Both the position numbers and the translations under genes were made by a program. The notes beneath the pieces were generated by a model. It was not told the origin of the DNA and made no database searches. It worked only from the letters and a program-made list of their open reading frames with translations. From contig DOZA01000012.1 in assembly GCA_003518245.1 (NCBI GenBank), positions 1 through 15,600 of the forward strand: a stretch of 15,600 nt of DNA, in the 5' to 3' direction. This DNA is from Bacteroidales bacterium (GTDB taxonomy: Bacteria; Bacteroidota; Bacteroidia; Bacteroidales; VadinHA17). Below, in pieces: positions 1 to 7,032 of the stretch (positions within the stretch are counted from its first letter, which is position 1; each line of letters begins with the position of its first letter).

Positions 1-3000
1 TAAGGAACATAACCGATAAAGATATAAAACCCGAACTTGAGAATATAGATGGTATTGCAGGTGTTGAGGTGTTTGGAGGAAGGGAAAGCTCTATTGAAAT
101 ACTGCTTGATGAAGAAGCATGCAAAGCCAACGGCATAACAATGAACAGGGTAAGGTCACTTATTGCATCAAACAGTAATGATAAAGTTTTTGCCGGACGT
201 GTATATGAAAGTGATAAGAGGTTTTTTGTTAATATATCATCTGAATATTCTGAGGTATCTGATATAGGGAATATCATAGTGAATCCCCAGGGCCCTGTTC
301 TTTTAAAAGATATTGCGCAAATATTTTTTGGAGTAAAAGAAGAAGAATCATACAGCCGTGTCAATGGTCTGGATGCTATTACTATAAACCTTATATATGA
401 TAACCAGGCTAATATTATTGATCTTTCACACCATACTGTCGATGTTATAAAAGACCTTAATAATAAGCTGGCCTCATCAGGTGTAGAAGTATTAGTGCAG
501 AATAATAATGCTGAGGTGATGGAGAAAAATATTGACCAGATCATTAACCTCGCCCTTGTTGGAGGTCTTCTTGCCGTAATTATTCTCTGGTTCTTCCTGA
601 GAAATATAAGACTGGTCTTTATAATTGCTTTTTCTATCCCGGTATCAATATTTACAGCCTTTAACTTTTTCTATGCAGCAGGAATAACAATAAACAGTTT
701 AACCCTAGTTGGTATGGCCCTTGCCATAGGTATGCTCATAGACAACTCTGTAGTTGTACTTGAAAATATATACAGGATTGCTGGCAGTGGATCAGGAACA
801 GATGAAGCGGTAAGAAAAGGAACCAGGGAAGTATATAGGTCGGTTATAGCAGCCACCCTGACAACAATCATTGTGTTCCTTCCTTTTGTTTTTTCAGACA
901 ACTTCCTTGTTAAAATAATAGGTAAGAATATAGGTGTTTCTATAATATCAACATTATTGGTCTCACTGGCTGTGGCCTTACTTCTTATACCCATGGCTAC
1001 CCATTTCCTCCTTGCCCGGTCAAAGAAAAGTAAATCACAGATATTCAAAAGAATGTCTATACATGACAGGCTGATACAATATTACCTTCTTATTCTAAAA
1101 GCCAGCATACGTCGGCCGGCGTCTACCATCATCGGCACTCTGGTCGTATTCTTTGCTGCTCTACTTATAAGCCTGGGCCTGAGTATCAATCAACTGGAGG
1201 AAATAGAAACAGACAGCTTCCCGGTAAGTATTATAATGCCTGCAGGGTCAACGCTTGAAAAAACTGATGCCCTTGTCACTGAGCTGGAAAAAAGACTTGA
1301 AAACCTTCCTGAAAAAGGTGATATTATAACAAAAATTGAGGAAGAGCGGGCGTCTGTAACTGTTCAGCTAGTGGAGGACTGGGACAGGGCAAGCAATCGT
1401 AATCTGGCCGAGATAAAGAATGATATATACGAGAGGGTACATGATTTTGAAGGAGCAGAAATCACCATGGACGAGATTTCTTCCGGCGGAGGAATGGGAG
1501 GTTATGGAGGATCAGGAGGCGTGAACCCCGGGGAGGGATTTACACGTATGCTGGGTATAGGGACACAATCAGAAAGTATCATAATCAAAGGACAGGACTT
1601 CGGTAAGATGAGAGACCTGTCCGATGATATAGAATATTACCTTGATGACCTTAGCACTATCAGATCGGTAAATGCTAATATACAGGATAATACACCTGAA
1701 GTACAGCTCAATTTTAACACAGAACTAATGAGCAGGTATGATATCAGCCTCAATAATGTTGCCCAGGAACTGGCTTCATTTCAGCCAGAATATTCATCAG
1801 GGGTTAAGTTCAAACATGATAATGAAGAGTATGATATCATAATTAAATACGATACCCAGGAAGAAGAGGAAGAAGAATATAAAAATGTTGAGGACCTTAA
1901 ACACTTACAGATATCCGGTGCCGGAGGCAATATAGTAGAGATGGAAGAGATAGCAGGCATAGTTTTTTCCTATGGCATGGGTAATATACACCGTGAGAAC
2001 CAGGAAAAGAGTATTACTGTAACTTACAGTTTTACCGATGAGATCAATGCTTCAAAAGCATTGATTGAGGGAGCAAGGGAAGAAATAGATGGACTTATAG
2101 CAAGTATGAGCATTCCATCTGGCATTGCTATCGAAGTAATACATGAAGAAGATGAGATGAAAGACTTCTATTACCTGATCGGAATTGCTTTTCTTTTGAT
2201 ATTTATGATCCTTGCTGCCGTATTCGAATCATTGTCCACTCCAATAGTACTGATGTTTTCAATACCACTGGCTGCACTGGGCTCCCTGCTTACTCTTATT
2301 CTTACAGGCAACTCATTGCTTAATGCAAATACTCTCACCGGTTTTCTTATACTCCTCGGTGTTGTTGTAAACAACGGCATTATACTGATTGATTACTCAA
2401 ATATCCTCAGGAAAAGAGGATACCGCCGTACACGTGCACTGATGACGGCCGGGCTGGCTCGCGTGCGGCCAATATTGATTACCGCCATAACAACTATTGT
2501 AGCTCTCATGCCACTGGCTATGGGAAAAGCAGAATACGCTTCAACGATCGGGGCTTCTTTTGCTATAACCGTTATAGGGGGACTTGCACTCAGTACTGCT
2601 CTTACACTTGTCTTTATCCCGACATTCTACACGGGGCTTGAAAACTCAATATCATGGATCAGATCACAGGACTGGAAAATAAAACTGGTCATGCTGGTTG
2701 TTTTCGTTTTCATTATAACGATGATCTATCTTAATATCGAAAAGTTCCTCTGGAAATTAATTACTACCATACTGGCAATAATACTTGTACCTGCAGTAAC
2801 CTGGTTTGTCAAAACCAGCCTCCGGAAAGCTCGTGAAACAGTTATTGCTGAAGATGAACCTGTAAATATTGTTATCAGGAGCCTGGTTAAGATATATGAA
2901 CGTGATCCCAGGATGGTAAGAGAATGGAAAGCAGGTAAAAAGATAAGACGCAGGCTGGGGCTGGAAAAGGATCCTTATTCGGTCAGAGACCTCAAGCAGT

Positions 3001-4295
3001 TTATATGGCAAGTGCCACTGCTGGGATTCCTGTTGTATTTTACCTTTATATACCTGGAAAAAGATTTCTGGATTTTCTTCTTCAGCGTGGTGAGCTGGTT
3101 CTTGATCATTACACTGTGGAACCCGGTATATTCAATACTAAGAAAAAAGCATAAGATACCATCCCTGCTGACCCGATTACTTAATATTATTGCAGTATGG
3201 CTTATTCCTCTTGCTAATCTTATCATTTTCCAGCTTAAATGGGATAATATTGCAGCAGTAATAGTAATCGGCCTTTTATGGTACCTGGGACTGATGATAT
3301 GGTCAACAGGAAAACAGCTAAGTAAAAAAAGTACTGATATATACAGGCTTAAAGGTAAGTTCAGGAATCTCAGGAAAACATACTATAAAATAGTGCTGTC
3401 TACACCCCTGATAGGCAAGGTGCGTAAACCCTTCAAGGCTCTGGGAGGAGTGTCACTTGAGATCGAAAGTGGAATGTTTGGTCTCCTGGGTCCTAATGGT
3501 GCCGGTAAAACAACACTCATGCGGATAATCTGCGGAATACTGGATCAGAGTTATGGTAAGATATGGATAAATGGACTTGATGTGGCTGAAAAGCGCGAAG
3601 AATTACAGGGCCTTATTGGCTACCTGCCCCAGGAATTCGGCACATATGAAAATATGACCGCATGGGAATTCTTGCAGCACCAGGCTATACTGAAAAATAT
3701 TACCGATATAAAAATAAGGAATGAACGGGTTAATTATGTTCTTAATGCTGTACATATGCATGAACGTAAAGATGAGAAAATAGGATCATATTCGGGAGGT
3801 ATGAAACAGAGAATCGGTATAGCACAGATACTGCTCCATCTGCCACGTATAATGGTGGTTGACGAGCCTACAGCAGGCCTTGACCCCCGCGAAAGGATAA
3901 GGTTCAGAAACCTGCTTGTTGAACTGAGCAGGAAAAGAATAGTTATATTCTCAACTCATATTATAGAAGATATCTCAAGCTCGTGTAATAAAGTGGCTGT
4001 TCTTGACAGGGGATACCTTAAATACCTCGGTCATCCCGGCCAGATGACAAAACAGGCAGAAGGAAAAGTATGGCAGTTCAATATTCCTGTCCCGGAGTTC
4101 AGGAAATTTGCTTCTGAAAACATGGTTGTACACCATATGTCAGAAAAAGGAAGCGTTAGGGTGAGGTGTATTTCTGAAAATAAACCACATGAAAATGCCA
4201 AACAGGTAAACCCAAACCTTGAAGATTCATACCTGTGGTTATTAAGAAAAAATAAAAATGAAGTCACCAATGAGCAGGAAAAAAAAGATAAGTAA
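1..4295 (+). CDS. RND efflux pump fused to ABC ATPase domain (5' partial)
   Basis: Inner-membrane transporter joining an RND (AcrB/HAE-like) pump to an ABC nucleotide-binding domain in one frame. The frame is open from base 3, so the GTG at 69 is not the true start; by comparison with AcrB about 160 residues are missing. Numbering from 69 as residue 1: end of the first porter region; TM2-6 at about 155-310 with GMLIDNSVVVLENIYR (D225, matching AcrB D407; the next residue is N226); a periplasmic half with a Gly-rich loop (473-486) and a run of Glu near 600; TM8-12 ending near 857, with GVVVNNGII (N768 where AcrB has K940). An added linker follows with about six hydrophobic helices (about 873-913, 979-1017, 1037-1080) and a basic soluble segment. 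The ABC domain has Walker A GPNGAGKT (1141-1148), signature SGGMKQR (1242), Walker B ending DE (1265-1266) and H-loop His1297. The RND and ABC assignments are firm; the substrate is unknown. Confidence 0.93.
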   Translation, partial: RNITDKDIKPELENIDGIAGVEVFGGRESSIEILLDEEACKANGITMNRVRSLIASNSNDKVFAGRVYESDKRFFVNISSEYSEVSDIGNIIVNPQGPVLLKDIAQIFFGVKEEESYSRVNGLDAITINLIYDNQANIIDLSHHTVDVIKDLNNKLASSGVEVLVQNNNAEVMEKNIDQIINLALVGGLLAVIILWFFLRNIRLVFIIAFSIPVSIFTAFNFFYAAGITINSLTLVGMALAIGMLIDNSVVVLENIYRIAGSGSGTDEAVRKGTREVYRSVIAATLTTIIVFLPFVFSDNFLVKIIGKNIGVSIISTLLVSLAVALLLIPMATHFLLARSKKSKSQIFKRMSIHDRLIQYYLLILKASIRRPASTIIGTLVVFFAALLISLGLSINQLEEIETDSFPVSIIMPAGSTLEKTDALVTELEKRLENLPEKGDIITKIEEERASVTVQLVEDWDRASNRNLAEIKNDIYERVHDFEGAEITMDEISSGGGMGGYGGSGGVNPGEGFTRMLGIGTQSESIIIKGQDFGKMRDLSDDIEYYLDDLSTIRSVNANIQDNTPEVQLNFNTELMSRYDISLNNVAQELASFQPEYSSGVKFKHDNEEYDIIIKYDTQEEEEEEYKNVEDLKHLQISGAGGNIVEMEEIAGIVFSYGMGNIHRENQEKSITVTYSFTDEINASKALIEGAREEIDGLIASMSIPSGIAIEVIHEEDEMKDFYYLIGIAFLLIFMILAAVFESLSTPIVLMFSIPLAALGSLLTLILTGNSLLNANTLTGFLILLGVVVNNGIILIDYSNILRKRGYRRTRALMTAGLARVRPILITAITTIVALMPLAMGKAEYASTIGASFAITVIGGLALSTALTLVFIPTFYTGLENSISWIRSQDWKIKLVMLVVFVFIITMIYLNIEKFLWKLITTILAIILVPAVTWFVKTSLRKARETVIAEDEPVNIVIRSLVKIYERDPRMVREWKAGKKIRRRLGLEKDPYSVRDLKQFIWQVPLLGFLLYFTFIYLEKDFWIFFFSVVSWFLIITLWNPVYSILRKKHKIPSLLTRLLNIIAVWLIPLANLIIFQLKWDNIAAVIVIGLLWYLGLMIWSTGKQLSKKSTDIYRLKGKFRNLRKTYYKIVLSTPLIGKVRKPFKALGGVSLEIESGMFGLLGPNGAGKTTLMRIICGILDQSYGKIWINGLDVAEKREELQGLIGYLPQEFGTYENMTAWEFLQHQAILKNITDIKIRNERVNYVLNAVHMHERKDEKIGSYSGGMKQRIGIAQILLHLPRIMVVDEPTAGLDPRERIRFRNLLVELSRKRIVIFSTHIIEDISSSCNKVAVLDRGYLKYLGHPGQMTKQAEGKVWQFNIPVPEFRKFASENMVVHHMSEKGSVRVRCISENKPHENAKQVNPNLEDSYLWLLRKNKNEVTNEQEKKDK

Positions 4296-4989
4296 CCTGG
4301 CAGATATCGCTTTTAAAATGATCAGGTATAACCTTAAGATTATTTTTGCCAACAGGTTTATCTGGTTCCTTATCGGAGCTATTGCATTTTATACCGGTCT
4401 GACACTTATATATGTCTTTACAGAAGATGTATCCCGGGTAGAAGACCTTTACGGAATATTTGTTTTCTGCGGTATACTGCTGGTTTTTTACCCTACTGTT
4501 TTTGGTATCCAGAACGACCAGGATGCAAAGACAATAGAAATATTGTTCGGAATACCTAATTACAGGTATAAGGTATGGCTGGTACGTATTGGACTGATAT
4601 ATGTTATCACTTTTGCTATTCTGCTGGGCTTTTCTTCACTATCATCATTCCTTGTAATACCCATGCCGGTATTTGCCGTAACATATCATGTTCTATTCCC
4701 GGTATTTTTTCTCGGTATTATGTCATTCATGGTATCAACATTTGTGAAAAATGGAAATGGGACAGCAGTGCTGATGATAATATTCGGCCTGATATTCCTG
4801 ATTTTGCAGGACACACTGGAAAAAAGTAAATGGAATGTATTCCTGAATCCATTCTCTACCCCTGATGATATAAGTGAAACAGCCTGGTCGAATATTGTTC
4901 AGGATAACAGGATTATACTTTTTACTTCCATAATCATTTTCCTGTTGGCAGGACTGTATAACCTCCAGAGAAGGGAGAAATTTATCTGA
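4258..4989 (+). CDS. ABC-2 type transporter permease
   Basis: Small polytopic membrane protein of 243 residues with about six hydrophobic helices (near 34-54, 65-84, 107-127, 143-162, 168-184 and 217-235) and a basic N-terminus, the layout of ABC-2 permeases that pair with a separate ATPase. The segment ETIEIL-like KTIEILFGIPNYRYKVWLVR (91-110) after TM2 resembles the cytoplasmic coupling region of this family. The start at 4258 overlaps the end of the RND-ABC gene by 38 nt; ATGs at 4270 and 4318 are alternatives, and no clear Shine-Dalgarno sequence decides between them. The overlap implies translational coupling, so it is most likely the membrane partner of the ABC domain encoded just upstream. 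The substrate cannot be told from sequence. No peptidase or extracellular domain is attached. Confidence 0.88.
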   Translation: MKSPMSRKKKISNLADIAFKMIRYNLKIIFANRFIWFLIGAIAFYTGLTLIYVFTEDVSRVEDLYGIFVFCGILLVFYPTVFGIQNDQDAKTIEILFGIPNYRYKVWLVRIGLIYVITFAILLGFSSLSSFLVIPMPVFAVTYHVLFPVFFLGIMSFMVSTFVKNGNGTAVLMIIFGLIFLILQDTLEKSKWNVFLNPFSTPDDISETAWSNIVQDNRIILFTSIIIFLLAGLYNLQRREKFI

Positions 4990-5003
4990 CCGTACCGGGT
5001 TCA

Positions 5004-5143
5004 GGGAGTGTATCAAAAGCCAGTAATTCTTATTCTTTGGAAAATATCTTAATTGCTATGTTGCTTAATAACAAAACTATATATTTATAAAAATGGCTAT
5101 TAAAAGTAAAAAATCAAGATTTTTTTACTTTTGATACACCCCC
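5004..5143. repeat. MITE-like block with 16-bp inverted ends
   Basis: The left end (5004-5019, reading inward GGGAGTGTATCAAAAG) and the reverse complement of the right end (5128-5143, GGGGGTGTATCAAAAG) match at 15 of 16 positions and bound a 140-bp AT-rich block without a coding frame. This is the form of a small non-autonomous insertion element (MITE) or a deletion remnant of an insertion sequence. A TCA stands just outside the left end (5001-5003) and another one base beyond the right end (5145-5147), a possible but not clean target duplication. The element family is not identified; an extended hairpin acting as a transcription end for the upstream operon is the alternative. Confidence 0.5.
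5098..5136. terminator. AT-rich hairpin, possible transcription terminator
   Basis: Arms 5102-5115 and 5118-5132 are complementary with one bulged T and a two-base loop; pairing can continue outward through 5098-5100 with 5134-5136. The right arm contains seven consecutive T. It lies about 110 bp after the stop of the ABC permease gene, so it may end that transcript, and being nearly symmetric it could work on both strands. It also forms the inner part of the right end of the 140-bp inverted-repeat block. A low GC content makes it weak as a classical intrinsic terminator. Confidence 0.4.
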
Positions 5144-5248
5144 CTCAATCAACTGCCTCAATATTATGAATGTCTCCCTATTTTTCTCAGAACCATGATG
5201 TTTTGTGTATTAAATATATAATTTGTACTTTTGCAGGCGATTGAGGGG
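5141..5248. repeat. Imperfect 16-bp inverted repeat flanking the rimP promoter
   Basis: CCCCTCAATCAACTGC at 5141-5156 matches the reverse complement of 5233-5248 at 14 of 16 positions, the outer 10 bp being perfect. The right arm begins at the last base of the -7 element and covers the expected transcription start, while the left arm lies about 70 bp upstream of the -7 element and abuts the 140-bp block. It could be a pair of regulator sites, the ends of a second small element, or chance. No function can be assigned. Confidence 0.35.
5202..5233 (+). promoter_or_regulatory. Bacteroidota sigma-type promoter for rimP-nusA-infB
   Basis: TTTG at 5202-5205, a 20-nt spacer, then TACTTTTG at 5226-5233 match the -33 TTTG and -7 TAnnTTTG consensus known for the primary sigma factor of Bacteroides and relatives. 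Transcription is expected to begin near 5240, giving a leader of about 60 nt before the rimP ATG. No other good match was seen in the 310-bp gap, so this probably drives the whole rimP-nusA-infB cluster. Confidence 0.7.
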
Positions 5249-5260
5249 TGATTGACTTCT

Positions 5261-5287
5261 TAGGGGACCAGAGTCCCCTATTTTATT
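5261..5287 (+). promoter_or_regulatory. Hairpin with T-rich tail in the rimP leader
   Basis: TAGGGGAC (5261-5268) pairs perfectly with GTCCCCTA (5273-5280) around a CAGA loop and is followed by TTTTATT. The form is that of an intrinsic terminator, yet it sits downstream of the predicted promoter and only about 20 nt before the rimP start codon. It may therefore be an attenuator, a protein-binding hairpin in the leader (RimP, NusA and ribosomal factors are often autoregulated), or a terminator for transcripts arriving from the ABC operon. The hairpin is certain as sequence; its role is inferred. Confidence 0.55.
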
Positions 5288-5300
5288 ATTGCTAATTGCT

Positions 5301-5750
5301 ATGATTAACAAAGAGATAGTAAAAGAACTGGTAAAGAACTTTATTGCTGGCAGGGATATCTTCCTTGTCGACACAAAAGTATCGACCACTAACAGGATTA
5401 CAATCCTGGTAAATAAGCCATCGGGCATTACTATTGATGAATGTGTTATGATTAGCAGGCATATTGAATCAAATCTCGACAGGGAAAAGGAAGATTACGA
5501 ACTAAATGTTTCATCACCCGGACTGGATATGCCTTTCAGGGTCAGGGAGCAATATGAGATGAGTATTGGAAGACCTGTTGAAGTGATTGATATTGAAGGC
5601 AAAAAGACAAGGGGAATACTTAAAAACGTTCAAGGGGAAGGATTTGAGATTGAATCGCAGAAAGTAAATGGAAAGAAAAAAGAGTCTAGGGAGATATCAT
5701 TAAATTTTGATGAAGTAAAATCAGTAAAAGAAATAATAAAGTTCAAATAA
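5301..5750 (+). CDS. rimP: Ribosome maturation factor RimP
   Basis: Cytoplasmic assembly factor that binds the 30S precursor and helps its late maturation. The 149-residue product has the family's two-domain layout: an alpha/beta N-terminal domain with the hallmark YELNVSSPGLDMPFR (residues 66-80) at its end, then a small Sm-like beta domain (about 85-149) carrying VEVIDIEGKKTRGIL. An upstream in-frame TTG at 5289 is possible, but the ATG at 5301, giving MINKEIV, fits family length and is preferred. It is the first gene of rimP-nusA-infB, 18 bp ahead of nusA, and is preceded by a Bacteroidota promoter and a leader hairpin. The gene order is the near-universal one, supporting the identification. 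Confidence 0.95.
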   Translation: MINKEIVKELVKNFIAGRDIFLVDTKVSTTNRITILVNKPSGITIDECVMISRHIESNLDREKEDYELNVSSPGLDMPFRVREQYEMSIGRPVEVIDIEGKKTRGILKNVQGEGFEIESQKVNGKKKESREISLNFDEVKSVKEIIKFK

Positions 5751-5768
5751 AAAAGATTTTGAAGTGAG

Positions 5769-7007
5769 ATGGAAAATGTAAACTTAATCGATACCTTCTC
5801 AGAATTTAAAGAACTGAAGAACATTGACAGGGCTACAATGATGAGTGTCCTGGAAGATGTTTTCAGGAGTCTGCTTGCCCGTAAGTACGGGTCAGATGAG
5901 AATTTTGATATTATAGTCAACATTGACAAGGGTGATTTTGAGATATGGAGAAACAGGGAGGTCGTAGAAGATTCGGACCTTGAAGATCCGAATACACAAA
6001 TATCATTATTGGATGCAAAGAAAATTGATGAGGATTACGAGGTGGGTGAAGAGGTATCGGATGAGGTTAAACTGCACGACTTTGGCAGAAGGGCTATACT
6101 GGCTCTCAGGCAGCACCTGACAACACGTATACTTGACCTGGAGAAGAACAATATCTATATGAAATATAAAGATCGCATAGGTGATATTGTGACCGGTGAA
6201 GTATACCAGGTATGGAAACGTGAAATACTTATTCTTGATGATGACGGTAACGAACTGATACTTCCAAAATCTGAACAAATTCCGTCCGATCATTTCCGTA
6301 AAGGAGATACAATCAGGGCGGTTGTGATAAAAGTGGAAATGAAAAACAATACCCCTTTTATTATTCTTTCACGTACTTCACCTGTTTTCCTTGAACGTCT
6401 GTTTGAACTTGAAGTACCTGAGATATTCGATGGTCTGATTACTATCAAGAAAATAGTCAGGGTTCCCGGTGAAAGGGCAAAAGTAGCCGTTGAATCATAC
6501 GATGAAAGGATTGACCCGGTAGGAGCATGTGTGGGAATGAAAGGATCAAGAATACATGGTATTGTACGTGAATTAAGAAACGAGAATATAGATGTAATCA
6601 ATTTTACATCAAACCTCCAATTGTATATTTCCAGGGCACTCAGTCCGGCAAAAATAAGCTCACTGAAGCTTTTTGAAGATGATAAGAGAGTTGAAATATA
6701 TCTTAAACCAAGCGAGGTGTCCCTGGCAATTGGTAAAGGTGGTCTGAATATTAAGCTTGCCAGCCAGCTCACCGGGTTTGAAATAGACGTTTACAGGGAA
6801 CCTGATAGTGAAGATGATGAAGATGTGAACCTTGAAGAATTTGTTGATGAGATAGACGGATGGATAATTGATGAACTGAAAGCTATAGGTTGTGATACAG
6901 CTAAATCGGTTTTGAGATTATCTCTTGATGACCTGGTTAAAAGAACAGACCTGGAAGAAGAAACAATCTCAGAAGTAATAAATATTCTAAAAGCTGAATT
7001 TGAATAA
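5769..7007 (+). CDS. nusA: Transcription termination/antitermination factor NusA
   Basis: RNA polymerase-associated elongation factor that modulates pausing, intrinsic termination and antitermination. Domains in order in the 412-residue product: N-terminal polymerase-binding domain (about 1-130); S1 domain beginning at GDIVTGEVYQVW (residue 138); KH1 with GACVGMKGSRIHGIVREL (252 onward); KH2 with the GKGG loop LAIGKGGLNIK (322-325 at its core); an acidic stretch near 350-362; and a short helical C-terminal segment (364-412) with helix-hairpin-helix character. It lacks the second long acidic-repeat extension of the E. coli protein, as is usual outside Gammaproteobacteria. The ATG at 5769 gives the expected N-terminus; a GAAGTGAG stretch just upstream may aid initiation. 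It lies between rimP and infB, 25 bp before the latter. Confidence 0.97.
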   Translation: MENVNLIDTFSEFKELKNIDRATMMSVLEDVFRSLLARKYGSDENFDIIVNIDKGDFEIWRNREVVEDSDLEDPNTQISLLDAKKIDEDYEVGEEVSDEVKLHDFGRRAILALRQHLTTRILDLEKNNIYMKYKDRIGDIVTGEVYQVWKREILILDDDGNELILPKSEQIPSDHFRKGDTIRAVVIKVEMKNNTPFIILSRTSPVFLERLFELEVPEIFDGLITIKKIVRVPGERAKVAVESYDERIDPVGACVGMKGSRIHGIVRELRNENIDVINFTSNLQLYISRALSPAKISSLKLFEDDKRVEIYLKPSEVSLAIGKGGLNIKLASQLTGFEIDVYREPDSEDDEDVNLEEFVDEIDGWIIDELKAIGCDTAKSVLRLSLDDLVKRTDLEEETISEVINILKAEFE

Positions 7008-7032
7008 CTTTTTCTGTAAATAGAGGATTTTT

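Noticed and set aside
69..71. GTG at 69 as the start of the RND-ABC gene
   Set aside because: The frame is open upstream to the window edge (22 more residues), and those residues fit the RND porter domain; the first helix and first porter part must lie outside the window.
5289..5300. TTG at 5289 as the rimP start
   Set aside because: ATG at 5301 gives the usual RimP N-terminus and length; TTG adds only four residues just after the leader hairpin.
5050..5303. 11-bp direct repeat TAATTGCTATG at 5050-5060 and 5293-5303
   Set aside because: Short and AT-rich; the second copy includes the rimP start codon. Likely chance, and no flanking structure supports an insertion.
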